This document shows, one piece after another, positions 54,581 through 63,802 of a stretch of DNA of 64,000 bases; the first letter of the stretch is position 1, and each line of letters opens with the position of its first letter. This stretch comes from JASGTU01 sp963821815. Its GTDB lineage: Bacteria; Chloroflexota; Anaerolineae; Caldilineales; Caldilineaceae. Below the pieces are notes generated by a model, which was not told where the DNA came from, ran no database searches, and was given only the letters and a program-made list of their open reading frames with translations. The stretch lies in the NCBI GenBank assembly GCA_963821815.1, contig CAWGFG010000002.1, positions 682,001 through 746,000 of the forward strand. The letters run 5' to 3'. The position numbers and the translations under genes are program-made.

Positions 54581-55168
54581 ATGGCAGACTATCGAGAGTC
54601 CATTATCGCTACATTCACCGATCTGGATGCAGCAAATAAGGCGTTGCGACGGTTGCGAGAGGCGCAACAAAAACGGGGATTGGAATTGAGCGAAGGTGCA
54701 GTGGTCGTCGGAACCGCCGACGGCGTGGTGTCTGTGACGGATATTGAAGATTTCGGACTGGGCGATGTGACCAGCAGTACCGTTGACCTGCTCATGTTCT
54801 TAGGTGTGGGTACGATGAAGATCGCGGCCGAGGCAGCCATTTCCGGCGGTGCGCTTCTGTTGAACAGCGCTCGTCGAGCCGCCGCGCTTGGTAGCAGCAT
54901 TCTGTTGTTACCGGCACGAATGGTGATGGATATGTTTGATACTGAGGCTGCAATTGAGGCACTCGGCGGTGCGATTGGACCGGGCGTGTGCGCCGTCGTA
55001 GCCGTGGTACGAGATCCATCTGATGCAGCACAGATCATCGCCGAACTCGCAGAATCCGGCGGCGAAGTCATCGAACTCGACATCGAAGCCGAGGTTACGG
55101 AAGCGCTCGGGTACGAGGTCATGGGCGCTGGCGAAGTAGAGATTGACGAAACCATCATTGCCATCTAG
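54581..55168 (+). CDS. DUF1269-like protein
   Basis: 195-residue protein with a DUF1269-type ferredoxin-like layout. The N-terminal half (IIATFTDLDAANKALRRLRE, then LSEGAVVVGTADGVVSVTDI) has the strand-helix-strand pattern of this family. The centre is hydrophobic and glycine/alanine rich (MKIAAEAAISGGALLLNSAR, ALGSSILLLPARMVMDMF), as in DUF1269 proteins whose glycine-zipper stretch may lie in or on the membrane. The end (GPGVCAVVAVVRDPSDAAQI, then VIELDIEAEVTE) repeats the ferredoxin-like half. No precise function is known for the family. Its own promoter and leader repeat precede it. Confidence 0.72.
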   Translation: MADYRESIIATFTDLDAANKALRRLREAQQKRGLELSEGAVVVGTADGVVSVTDIEDFGLGDVTSSTVDLLMFLGVGTMKIAAEAAISGGALLLNSARRAAALGSSILLLPARMVMDMFDTEAAIEALGGAIGPGVCAVVAVVRDPSDAAQIIAELAESGGEVIELDIEAEVTEALGYEVMGAGEVEIDETIIAI

Positions 55169-55230
55169 TCCGTTCACGGCACTCACTGTACGGTTTCGGA
55201 AACAGCGGACTCAGTTAGTCGGATTGGCCG

Positions 55231-56292
55231 ATGCGATACATTCGGTATCTATTGTTGTTCTTGCCCGTTGCCATCGCTGCAGAGATATTTCACTGGGGCG
55301 ACCTGATTGTCTTCGTATGCGCATCCCTTGCCATCGTCCCTTGTGCAGGATTCCTGGGCGAAGCGACCGAGGTACTGGCGGAGAAGACCGGTCCGCGTAT
55401 AGGTGGTCTACTCAATGCGAGCCTGGGCAACCTGGCTGAGCTGATCATCGCCATTGTAGCCATTAATGCGGGCAAGATTGCGTTGGTCAAGGCGTCGATT
55501 ATCGGGTCAGTGTTGGGAAACCTACTCTTCGTTCTAGGTCTATCTCTGCTTGTTGGGGGACTCAAGTACGGCGTGCAGCGTTTCGACCGGGAACGCATTT
55601 CCACGGATGCAACACTGGTGGTGCTCGCGGCCATCGTCATCAGCGTGCCGTCGATGTTCAACGAGCTCATCGAGCCGAATACCAGGAGTGTCGAAGCGCT
55701 CAGTCTTACCACGGCAGGCATTGTGCTCGTGCTCTATCTGCTAGCCATCTTCTATTCCCTGCGCGGCCCATCGATCGATCATGGACACGGCGCTTCCATC
55801 GAACCATCGCATCAGGGACCCCGGTGGAACATGGGTATTGCGTTGGGTGTCATGGCTGCTGCCATTGTCGGACTAGCCGTGATGAGCGAATTCCTCGTCG
55901 GTACGCTGGATTCGGTGACCGAGCGTTTCGGTCTGAGCCAGTTCTTCGTCGGCATCATCCTTGTGCCCATCATCGGCAACGTGGCGGAGCATATGGTTGC
56001 AGTGCAGGTCTCCTTGAAGAACCAGATGGATCTGAGTCTTTCCATTGCGCTCGGTTCCAGCCTGCAAATTGCCCTTCTCGTTGCTCCACTGCTGGTCTTT
56101 GTTTCTCTCGCCCTAGGCAATCCTCTGACGCTTGAATACAATCATCCGGAGATCATCGCCATGATTGCCGCCTCCATCATTGCCGCGCTGGTGGCAATCG
56201 ACGGACGCTCCAACTGGCTCGAAGGCGCGATGTTGCTCGTCGTCTTCGCCATGTTGGCCTTGGGCTTCTATTTCCTGCCCGAGATGCTGTAG
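55231..56292 (+). CDS. calcium/proton exchanger (Cax family)
   Basis: 353-residue integral membrane cation antiporter of the CaCA superfamily, exporting Ca2+ in exchange for protons. About eleven membrane segments are visible. The two alpha-repeats are LLNASLGNLAELIIAIVAIN (about residues 67-86) and LVPIIGNVAEHMVAVQVSLK (about 247-266), each with the conserved acidic residue. The flanking GSVLGNLLFVLGLSLLVGG and IALGSSLQIALLVAPLLV segments fit bacterial ChaA/Cax proteins. It begins 62 bp after the DUF1269-like gene. Only 15 bp separate its stop from the glycosyltransferase start, so the antiporter may be co-transcribed with the second exopolysaccharide operon. Confidence 0.93.
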   Translation: MRYIRYLLLFLPVAIAAEIFHWGDLIVFVCASLAIVPCAGFLGEATEVLAEKTGPRIGGLLNASLGNLAELIIAIVAINAGKIALVKASIIGSVLGNLLFVLGLSLLVGGLKYGVQRFDRERISTDATLVVLAAIVISVPSMFNELIEPNTRSVEALSLTTAGIVLVLYLLAIFYSLRGPSIDHGHGASIEPSHQGPRWNMGIALGVMAAAIVGLAVMSEFLVGTLDSVTERFGLSQFFVGIILVPIIGNVAEHMVAVQVSLKNQMDLSLSIALGSSLQIALLVAPLLVFVSLALGNPLTLEYNHPEIIAMIAASIIAALVAIDGRSNWLEGAMLLVVFAMLALGFYFLPEML

Positions 56293-56307
56293 AAAGTCTC
56301 CATAGAT

Positions 56308-57513
56308 TTGGATAGGATCTCCGTATCAGTCTTCATTAAGAGCCTGGGTCTCGGCGGCGCCGAGCGCCTCATCATCGATTCGCTCCCCTATCTGGACCGT
56401 GAGCACTTCGACTATCACTTCGCATATATGACGCCCTGGAAGAATACCCTGGCTCCCGCGGTCCGTGACGCTGGATTCGATGTGACATGTCTCGGCATAG
56501 ACAGGCAACAGATATATTACGCTGGAGATAGCTCGCACAGCGGGTACGTACAAGCCAGGTCGCTGCAGTCGATTGCGTTGGCGCCGACTGCGTACGTCAA
56601 ACTAAGCCGTCAACTGCGCCAGGATGGGATCGACGTCCTGCAGGCCGATCTGCCGTTCTCTGGTGTGCTGGCAAGGCTGGCAGCCAAACGTACCAGTGTT
56701 CCCATCGTCTATACCGAGCACAACCTGCAGGAGCGCTATCATCCGGCTACGCGGTGGTTGAACAAGGCAACCTACGGAATGAACGACGTGGTGTTCGCTG
56801 TGTCGAACGAAGTGGCTGAATCCATTCGCAGCAACGGCATGTCAACAAATACGCGTGTGGTGGTGTTGCCGAATGGCGTTCCCATTGAGTCGATTCAGCG
56901 GGACGCAGCCGACATCTCGGACCTGCGCCGTGAACTGGATTTCAGCGCCGATGGACCCGTCGTCGGCGCCGTCGCTGTAATGCGCACGCAGAAGCGACTG
57001 GCGGACTGGCTGGCGGTTGCCAACAATGTAGCTGCGGCCCACCCTGATGTGCGTTTCCTACTGGTCGGCGACGGTCCTGAGATGCCGCATGTACGGCAGT
57101 GGATCGCCGCCAATGGTCTGCAGGAACGCGTACGGCTGACTGGATTCCGGGAGGATGGTCGTCGCTTGTTAGCACTCTGTGACATCTACCTCATCACGTC
57201 CGGTTTTGAAGGCCTGCCTCTGTCCATGCTCGAGGCCATGGCGTTGGGCAAGCCGGTCGTCGCCACGGCAGTTGGCGGCATTCCAGAAGTTATTCGTTCG
57301 GGTGAAAACGGTATGCTAGCTTCGATCGGTGATATACAGCAGCTGGCCGCGCAGGTGAATGCGTTGCTTATAAACGAAAAGGCTGCGCACCAGCTGGGCA
57401 ATGAAGCAAGGAACACGGTCGAGGCGCACTTCCATACCCGTGACCGAGTGGGAGTCATGGAAGAAGTCTATCGCCAGCTAGCCGGGCGCGGTGATGGGAA
57501 TCATGCGGTATGA
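56308..57513 (+). CDS. glycosyltransferase family 4
   Basis: 401-residue GT-B enzyme that starts with a TTG codon; no ATG lies between the preceding stop and the first beta-strand. It has VSVFIKSLGLGGAERLIIDS, VGAVAVMRTQKRLADWLAV and LLVGDGPEMPHVRQWI, with the donor motif SGFEGLPLSMLEAMALGKPV. First gene of the second polysaccharide unit; its stop overlaps the next ATG by an ATGA. Composition is close to the chromosome average, unlike the first locus. Confidence 0.9.
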   Translation: MDRISVSVFIKSLGLGGAERLIIDSLPYLDREHFDYHFAYMTPWKNTLAPAVRDAGFDVTCLGIDRQQIYYAGDSSHSGYVQARSLQSIALAPTAYVKLSRQLRQDGIDVLQADLPFSGVLARLAAKRTSVPIVYTEHNLQERYHPATRWLNKATYGMNDVVFAVSNEVAESIRSNGMSTNTRVVVLPNGVPIESIQRDAADISDLRRELDFSADGPVVGAVAVMRTQKRLADWLAVANNVAAAHPDVRFLLVGDGPEMPHVRQWIAANGLQERVRLTGFREDGRRLLALCDIYLITSGFEGLPLSMLEAMALGKPVVATAVGGIPEVIRSGENGMLASIGDIQQLAAQVNALLINEKAAHQLGNEARNTVEAHFHTRDRVGVMEEVYRQLAGRGDGNHAV

Positions 57514-58577
57514 GCGATTTCCAAACTGTTGCCTATAGCGATGAACTGCTGCCGGAGGTGCTGGAGCTGACGCGCGCCACCTTAGGCGCTGGTGGGGCCG
57601 TTGCAAAGACCGAAGACTATTGGCGCTGGAAGCACCATAGCAACCCATTTGGGCCGTCCTACGGACTATGCGCACTGGATTCGCAGTCGGGACAGCTTGC
57701 CGCGCTGCGAATACTGCTGCGGTGGTCGTTTCGTGCTGCTGATGGAGTCGAGTTGAAAGCAGTGCGTGCAGTCGATACCGCGACGCATCCAAACTATCAA
57801 CGTCAAGGTCTATTTTCTAGCCTGACGCAGGCCGCGATTGAGGAGCTTCGTAGTGATGGGGTTCGGCTCATCTTTAATACGCCAAATGAGAAGAGCCTGC
57901 CTGGATATCTGAAGATGGGCTGGAAGCTGGTAGACCGATTGCCCATGTACATGCGACCCCTGCGCCCCATGCGCATGCTAGGCAGGCAAGTCGGCTTCAC
58001 AACGAAAACGAAATCAGATGCTCGAATCGTGCAGGACGACTACTTCGACCCGGCTGCCATCATGAGCTGGCGCGAGTTTGTCGAGATCCACGGCGATTGT
58101 GTTTGGCAATTGGCTGCGCAGTGGGAGACAGTGCGTCGGCAAGTCGGCTGGCGAACGCAACGCTCTGCAGAATATCTACACTGGCGCTTCGGAGAAAACC
58201 CGAATGTAGATTACTATGTATTTTCGTTGCCATCACCAAAAAGCAACGGCGGCGCATTGCAGGCATTGGCGATTCTCAGGCCGAATGTACGGAATGGATG
58301 GCAGGAAGTTGTCCTGTCGGACATGCTCCTTGTTGAGCCTGATGTGCGGTTGGGCAGCTGGCTTTTGTCAACGCTCGCCCGCCAGGTTCGCTCCGACTAT
58401 CTCATTGCTCATTTCGCGGCGGGAACAGTCGAGCATGAATGCGTACGGAAGAGCGGTTTCAGACGCATCCCACGGCAGGGAATGCAATTCACGGTTCGGT
58501 CGCTGGATGACGATGTACCGTCCATGACGCAGCGCGACGACTGGGATCTGTGTTTAGGTGATCTGGAACTATTTTAG
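57510..58577 (+). CDS. GNAT family N-acetyltransferase
   Basis: 355-residue acetyltransferase of the GNAT fold. The acetyl-CoA segment is THPNYQRQGLFSSLTQAAIE (about residues 92-111), the Q/RxxGxG/A motif with Leu-Phe in place of Ile-Gly. IFNTPNEKSLPGYLKMGWKL follows, as in GNAT proteins of the Eis type. The C-terminal 200 residues include a second, weaker domain with YLHWRFGENP. In an exopolysaccharide operon, acetylation of an amino sugar or chain is plausible; the target is unproven. It overlaps the upstream gene by four bases. Confidence 0.82.
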   Translation: MSDFQTVAYSDELLPEVLELTRATLGAGGAVAKTEDYWRWKHHSNPFGPSYGLCALDSQSGQLAALRILLRWSFRAADGVELKAVRAVDTATHPNYQRQGLFSSLTQAAIEELRSDGVRLIFNTPNEKSLPGYLKMGWKLVDRLPMYMRPLRPMRMLGRQVGFTTKTKSDARIVQDDYFDPAAIMSWREFVEIHGDCVWQLAAQWETVRRQVGWRTQRSAEYLHWRFGENPNVDYYVFSLPSPKSNGGALQALAILRPNVRNGWQEVVLSDMLLVEPDVRLGSWLLSTLARQVRSDYLIAHFAAGTVEHECVRKSGFRRIPRQGMQFTVRSLDDDVPSMTQRDDWDLCLGDLELF

Positions 58578-58615
58578 GCGCGGCTGGGCAAGTCGCATTT
58601 TGAGACGGGTAAACT

Positions 58616-59887
58616 GTGGAATTCTTGGCTAATCGACCCTATACTCCACTAGCGGTGCTCGGGGCGCTATTGCTGATGCTTGGGCTCATCGTGGTGGTGC
58701 CGGCAACCGAATTCCTGGGGATCATCGTCTATTTGGCCTTCAGCGTCGTGTTGGCCATTCTACTCTACAACAAAGGTATCCGGGACATCGAGCCCTCCTT
58801 TCCCGTAGCCCTTTTTGTCCTCGCCGTCATCATAAAGCTCATCTTTGCCCTCGGTCGCTACTGGACTGTGGTGGATTTATACGGCGGTGCAGCCGACGCG
58901 CCGGCGTACCATCTGGAAGGCATACGTCTGGCCCCCTATTTCCGTAGCTTTGACTTCTCGATACTCGACTGGTATCGCTTCCGCGGCGAAGGCTCGACGC
59001 GCATGGCGATCCTGACCGGCGTGCTCTATTCCTTCATGCCAGCCAGCATGGCAGGCAGCTTCATCTTCTTCTCCATGCTGGCGTTGGCTGGGAGCGTGCT
59101 CTATTTTCGAGCCGTGCGCCTGGCATCATCAGATGCGTCAATGTCCGCCTATACGATATTTGTCTTTTTCTTGCCGTCGATTCTCTTCTGGCCAGCTAGT
59201 TTGGGCAAGGATGCCTGGGTGTTTTTCGCATCCGGGTTGATCGCTTGGGGATGGGCGAGTTTCCTGCGCAGAAATCACTTCTGGGGATTGCTGGTAATTG
59301 CCATCGCATTGCTGCTCATCAATATCGTCAGACCGCATATTGCCGCGTTCATGGCGTTCAGTCTCGTTGCCGCTTACCTACTGTATGCGACCCGGGCTCT
59401 GCGTTCCGTACTGGTGTGGTTGGTTGGCGCGATACTGCTCGTGGGACTGGGCGCGTACCTGTTTCAATCCGGCGCCCAATTTCTTCAAATTGAAGAGCTT
59501 ACGCTGGAATCCGTCGAGGGCTTTGTGCAGGATCAGCAGGAGGCAACGAGCATCGGCGGTTCAAGCTACGCTACTGTGTCCGTGTTTACTCCGACAGGCG
59601 CAGTTGTTGGTTTCGTCACCGCGTTAGTCCGACCCTTTCCCTGGGAGGCGCACAACCTGCAGATGCTCATGGTATCGCTGGAGACAGTAGCCTGGCTCAT
59701 TTTCTGCTGGTTCCAGCGGAGGGTCTTCTTCAACAAGATTCGGTCATTCCGCAGCGATCCCTTCGCCGCCTTTGCGTTCATCTACAGCGTGGTGACGCTC
59801 ATGGCTCTTACCTCTATCGGAAACTTTGGCATTATCGCGCGGCAGCGTGTGATGGTCTTGCCTTTTCTCTGGATGCTCTTTGTATGA
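58616..59887 (+). CDS. multi-spanning membrane protein, possible polymerase-like
   Basis: 423-residue hydrophobic protein with about ten to eleven membrane segments, starting at GTG. A loop after the third helix has LYGGAADAPAYHLEGIRLAP. Two hydrophobic blocks follow, including FFLPSILFWPASLGKDAWVF near residues 182-201 and a RPHIAAFMAFSLVAAYLLYA segment. Similar architecture occurs in O-antigen polymerases and EpsG-like proteins, but the motif is not conclusive. It is surrounded by glycosyltransferases and its stop overlaps the deacetylase start by four bases. Call it polymerase-like with caution. Confidence 0.62.
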   Translation: MEFLANRPYTPLAVLGALLLMLGLIVVVPATEFLGIIVYLAFSVVLAILLYNKGIRDIEPSFPVALFVLAVIIKLIFALGRYWTVVDLYGGAADAPAYHLEGIRLAPYFRSFDFSILDWYRFRGEGSTRMAILTGVLYSFMPASMAGSFIFFSMLALAGSVLYFRAVRLASSDASMSAYTIFVFFLPSILFWPASLGKDAWVFFASGLIAWGWASFLRRNHFWGLLVIAIALLLINIVRPHIAAFMAFSLVAAYLLYATRALRSVLVWLVGAILLVGLGAYLFQSGAQFLQIEELTLESVEGFVQDQQEATSIGGSSYATVSVFTPTGAVVGFVTALVRPFPWEAHNLQMLMVSLETVAWLIFCWFQRRVFFNKIRSFRSDPFAAFAFIYSVVTLMALTSIGNFGIIARQRVMVLPFLWMLFV

Positions 59888-60738
59888 TGCAAGTGGCACG
59901 GACAGCCATCAAAGCGCCTATTGCCGCCACAGGTGCAGCAACCAGCTTCTTCAACGGTGCAACCGATGGCGAACAGACATTGTTTGTCATCTATCATAGC
60001 ATCGACGGCGCGATGGGCATTGAACTTGATCTGCCGCTCGATCTCTTTGAGAAGCAGATGGCCTTCCTTGCCGACAACTATCAAGTTCAATCCTATGATA
60101 CTGCACTTCAGAGGTTGAGGGATTCCGCGGCAACCGCTGCGGTCGCTAGCGCTCCTGCGGTCGTGCTGACCTTTGACGACGGATACTCTGACTTTTATAC
60201 GACGGTCTATCCGCTGCTCGTGGAATACGGGATTCCGGCAACCCTTTTTGTGACCACCGGCTTTATCGAAGACGGCACTCCCTATCCCATGATGAGCCAT
60301 CCGGAGCTGAGCCCGCTCCCGGTCTCGTGGGACATGCTTGGGAAGATGCACGAATCGGGCCTGGTAACCATTGGCGCGCATACGCATACGCATCCGGTAT
60401 TGACTGTGTTGACGAGTGACGAAATCGAAGAGGAGCTGGCCTATCCGTTGGAGCTGTTTGAGCAGCGCCTCGGCTTCCGCCCTGTCCATTTCGCGTATCC
60501 TAAGGCAATCGCCGACCCGGCGGTGAGCGCGATCGTGCGCAACTACTACCAGTCAGCCGCAGGAGCTGGCGGTCGGTTTGCCATAAGCGCAGGCTTCGAT
60601 CGCTACGCGATCCCGCGCGTTCCCATCCGTCGCAGCGATGGATGGACCTTTTTCCGTGCCAAACTGAAGGGTTGGATGACGGGTGAAGAGCGTGTCTATG
60701 ACGCCCTTCGAGCCCTCAATAAACGGCGGCGAGGATGA
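59884..60738 (+). CDS. polysaccharide deacetylase family protein
   Basis: 284-residue NodB-homology (CE4) enzyme that removes N-acetyl groups from glycans. The metal-binding motif is VVLTFDDGYSDFYTTVYPLL (about residues 96-115; the two Asp of TFDDG). The His pair is TIGAHTHTHPVL (about 161-172). PVHFAYPKAIADP is motif 3, and a late Arg/Trp region follows. No signal peptide, so it may act on cytoplasmic or membrane-bound precursors, unless the N-terminal hydrophobic run (AAAT...) is an anchor. Overlaps its neighbours by four bases on both sides. Confidence 0.88.
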   Translation: MMQVARTAIKAPIAATGAATSFFNGATDGEQTLFVIYHSIDGAMGIELDLPLDLFEKQMAFLADNYQVQSYDTALQRLRDSAATAAVASAPAVVLTFDDGYSDFYTTVYPLLVEYGIPATLFVTTGFIEDGTPYPMMSHPELSPLPVSWDMLGKMHESGLVTIGAHTHTHPVLTVLTSDEIEEELAYPLELFEQRLGFRPVHFAYPKAIADPAVSAIVRNYYQSAAGAGGRFAISAGFDRYAIPRVPIRRSDGWTFFRAKLKGWMTGEERVYDALRALNKRRRG

Positions 60739-61667
60739 GCCAACCGCTGGTATCGATTGCGATCCCCTGCTACAACGCCGGCACGCTGCTCTCCCGTGCG
60801 CTAGCATCCGTGCTGGCTCAGTCATATGAGGAGTGGGAGTGCATTGTCGTCGACGACGGGTCGGCGGACGGGGTAGGTGAGATTGTCTCAGCGGCTGAAG
60901 ATGCGCGCATCCGCCTGCTGCGGCATAGCACAAATCGGGGGCGAGCGGCAGCAAGGCAGAGCTCTCTGGATGCGTCGCAAGGCGTCTACTTGGCGAAGCT
61001 GGACGCCGACGACTGGCTCTATCCGGACAAGCTTGCGCGGCAGGTCGTAATCTTGGAGCAGCACCCGGACATAGCGCTGGTGAGCAGCGCCATCGGCATA
61101 ATGGATGCGCAAGGCGCGCTGCTCGGCGTACACGCTCGCGGGGAGAGCGATCAGTGCGTCGCTCAACCGCCATTGTCAACCGTTCAATCCCCGCCCGTCG
61201 CCCATGCGCCGTCCATGATACGCATGTCCATAGCCAAGCAATACCAGTACGATGCCAGCCTGGAGCGGTCTGAAGACGCTGATTTTCTGCTCAAGATACT
61301 CTTGAACAACCCGTACTGCGTGATGAATAGCGTGACCTATGCCTACAGCGAATACCGTTCGGCCAACCGAGCAGAGATTCTGTCCGCGTATCGGTGGCGG
61401 ATGCGCATGTTCTGGCGCTACAGACGCAGCTATCCGGCCGCGTCGCTTCAGCGCACGGCAGAAAGCGCTCTAAAGTGGACGGCCTACTATGGCGCCTTTT
61501 CGACCGGAATGCAGACGCGCCTGCTCTCGAATCGTTCGGAACCGCCGACAGCCGAAGACTTTGCTGGCTATGCGGAAGCCAGGCAAACTGTTTCTGCGTT
61601 ATTGGAGCAAACATTCCCAGTGCATCTGCGACCGGATCACCAACGAAGCGAAGTTGTCTATGATTAG
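60735..61667 (+). CDS. glycosyltransferase family 2
   Basis: 310-residue GT-A glycosyltransferase. It has VSIAIPCYNAGTLLSRALAS, CIVVDDGSADG, the metal site AKLDADDWLYPDKLA and the late ERSEDADFLLKILL. The C-terminal 100 residues are variable and probably bind the acceptor. The ATG overlaps the deacetylase stop by four bases and its own stop lies inside the next gene start by eight bases. Substrate unknown. Confidence 0.91.
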   Translation: MSQPLVSIAIPCYNAGTLLSRALASVLAQSYEEWECIVVDDGSADGVGEIVSAAEDARIRLLRHSTNRGRAAARQSSLDASQGVYLAKLDADDWLYPDKLARQVVILEQHPDIALVSSAIGIMDAQGALLGVHARGESDQCVAQPPLSTVQSPPVAHAPSMIRMSIAKQYQYDASLERSEDADFLLKILLNNPYCVMNSVTYAYSEYRSANRAEILSAYRWRMRMFWRYRRSYPAASLQRTAESALKWTAYYGAFSTGMQTRLLSNRSEPPTAEDFAGYAEARQTVSALLEQTFPVHLRPDHQRSEVVYD

Positions 61668-62811
61668 GGTTGCGCATATCACCACCATCGATCTGTCCTT
61701 GCGTTATCTGCTGCTTAACCAGCTGAAAAGCATACAGGATGCCGGTTATAGCGTGACGGCAATTTCTAGCCACGGACCCTATGTCCGGGAGATTGAGGAA
61801 GCTGGAATCCCGCATATAGCTGTGGAAATGACGCGACGATTTTCCCCGCTGGCCGACTTGCGATCGCTAGTTGACCTGATGCGTGTGCTGCGCGCCGGTC
61901 ACTTCGATATCGTCCACACGCACAATCCCAAGCCGGGTTTGCTCGGGCAGATTGCCGCTCGTCTTGTTGGCGCGCCCATCGTAGTGAATACGCTGCACGG
62001 CTTCTATTTTCATGATGGCATGGATGCGAAGTGGCGTACGTTTTACATCAATTCTGAGCGCATTGCGGCTCTCTGCTCGGATGTAATTTTCTCGCAGAAC
62101 CCCGAGGATATTCAAACCGCCATCCGGGAGAAAATCGCACCGGCATCGAAGTACCGACACCTTGGAAATGGCATCGATCTGTCTGTCTTCGACCCATCGT
62201 TGGTCCAGCAGCAGATCCTGGCACAGAAACGGTCCGCAATTGGCCTTGCATCGAAACGACCGGTGATTGGTTTTGTTGGGCGCCTAGTGACGGAGAAGGG
62301 TATTCTGGAACTGCTGGAGGCGATGAAGGCAGTCCGCGAACGAGTGCCGGACGTACAGTTGCTGATCGTCGGTCCCGTGGATGAAAAGAAATCTGACTCG
62401 CTGACTCCTGCTGTGGCAAATGACTATGGCATGGCCGACTGTACCTTCTTTACCGGCATGCGCAACGATATGGCCGACATCTATGCGATGATGGATGTGT
62501 TTGTCCTGCCGTCACATCGGGAAGGCTTTCCTAGATCGCCTATGGAAGCTTCCGCTATGGGCAAGCCATGTATCGTGACTGACATTCGCGGATGCCGGGA
62601 GACAGTCGAACAGGGTCGCAACGGCTGGCTAGTGCCTGCGCACAATGCTCGTCAGTTAGCCGAAGCCATACTGATTCTGTTGGAGAATCCGCCCATCGCG
62701 GCCTATATGGGCGCAGAGGCGCGAACCAAGGCGCGGCGCGAATTCGACGAACGCCAGGTATTTGCTAAAGTGATGCAGGAGTACAGTTGCCTGGTTATGC
62801 AGAAGCTATAG
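61660..62811 (+). CDS. glycosyltransferase family 4
   Basis: 383-residue GT-B enzyme. It starts with MIRVAHITTIDLSLRYLLL; the frame also runs upstream to 61489 inside the preceding gene, which is a shadow. Acceptor-side motifs are DIVHTHNPKPGLLGQIAARL and VNTLHGFYFHDGMD, resembling the RfaB/EPS mannosyl or glucosyltransferase group. The donor domain has VIGFVGRLVTEKGILELLEA and SHREGFPRSPMEASAMGKPC, followed by VTDIRGCRE. It is part of the tight exopolysaccharide operon, overlapping the preceding GT2. Confidence 0.91.
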   Translation: MIRVAHITTIDLSLRYLLLNQLKSIQDAGYSVTAISSHGPYVREIEEAGIPHIAVEMTRRFSPLADLRSLVDLMRVLRAGHFDIVHTHNPKPGLLGQIAARLVGAPIVVNTLHGFYFHDGMDAKWRTFYINSERIAALCSDVIFSQNPEDIQTAIREKIAPASKYRHLGNGIDLSVFDPSLVQQQILAQKRSAIGLASKRPVIGFVGRLVTEKGILELLEAMKAVRERVPDVQLLIVGPVDEKKSDSLTPAVANDYGMADCTFFTGMRNDMADIYAMMDVFVLPSHREGFPRSPMEASAMGKPCIVTDIRGCRETVEQGRNGWLVPAHNARQLAEAILILLENPPIAAYMGAEARTKARREFDERQVFAKVMQEYSCLVMQKL

Positions 62812-62866
62812 CACGCTATTCGAGGCAGACAACTTGATGCGTACTGATCAGAATGAGAGTAGTTGG

Positions 62867-63802
62867 ATGACGCGATATTTAGTCACTGGCGGTGCCGGCT
62901 TTATCGGCAGCCATTTGGTCTACACATTGCTGCAACAAGGACACGACGTTCGGGTGCTTGACAACCTGTCGACTGGCAAGATATCGAACCTGCAAGGGAT
63001 TCTTGAGCGGGTCATGTTTGTTGAGGGCGACATTCGCGACGTTGAAACGGTAGCCGCGACCATGGACGGCGTCGACTATGTGCTGCACCAAGCCGCGCTG
63101 CCTTCCGTGCCGCGATCCATTCGAGACCCGGCTGCCTCGGCTGACGTCAATATCACCGGCACGATCCGCGTGCTGGCGGCTGCCAAGGACGCCGGTGTGA
63201 AACGCGTTGTATGCGCTTCTTCCTCGTCAGTCTACGGCGCTAACCCGGCACTGCCGAAACGCGAAGAGATGACGCCGTCACCTATGTCACCCTATGCCGT
63301 CACGAAACTGTCCGGAGAACAATTCTGTCAGACCTTCTGGCTGATTCATGGATTGGAGACGGTCTCGCTGCGGTACTTTAATGTTTTTGGTCCGAGACAG
63401 GATCCAAATTCGCAATATGCGGCTGTGATCCCCAAATTCGCTGAGGCGCTTCTCGATGGTCGAGCTTTGACGATTCACGGCGACGGTACGCAAAGCCGCG
63501 ATTTCACCTACATCGACAATGTCGTGCAGGCCAATTTGCACGCATGCAACGCGCCAGAGGCTGCAGGCAAAGTATTCAACGTAGCCTGTGGCGAACGTCA
63601 TACGCTACTTGAGCTTATTGGCGAACTGGAGCGAGCCTGCGACGTCGATGCTGTCCTCGAGTTTGGGCCGACACGATCCGGTGATGTGGCGCATTCGCTC
63701 GCCGACATTAGCGCAGCACGTACGGCTCTTGACTATGAACCGACAGTAGCGTTCGCCGAAGGAGTGCGTCGTACGGTACAGTGGATGATGAATGGCCGAT
63801 GA
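62867..63802 (+). CDS. NAD-dependent sugar epimerase/dehydratase (UDP-sugar 4-epimerase type)
   Basis: Extended short-chain dehydrogenase of the GalE/WbpP type, about 311 residues. The NAD motif VTGGAGFIGSHLV is at residues 5-17, the Ser of VCASSSSVYG near 120, and the catalytic pair YAVTKLSGEQF near 145 (Y-x-x-x-K). RYFNVFGPRQDP and GTQSRDFTYIDNVVQANLHA are characteristic of UDP-GlcNAc/glucose 4-epimerases. Earlier in-frame starts exist at 62834 (TTG) and 62837 (ATG), but the family begins right at the strand, so I chose the ATG at 62867. It would supply an epimerised nucleotide sugar to the neighbouring transferases. Confidence 0.9.
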   Translation: MTRYLVTGGAGFIGSHLVYTLLQQGHDVRVLDNLSTGKISNLQGILERVMFVEGDIRDVETVAATMDGVDYVLHQAALPSVPRSIRDPAASADVNITGTIRVLAAAKDAGVKRVVCASSSSVYGANPALPKREEMTPSPMSPYAVTKLSGEQFCQTFWLIHGLETVSLRYFNVFGPRQDPNSQYAAVIPKFAEALLDGRALTIHGDGTQSRDFTYIDNVVQANLHACNAPEAAGKVFNVACGERHTLLELIGELERACDVDAVLEFGPTRSGDVAHSLADISAARTALDYEPTVAFAEGVRRTVQWMMNGR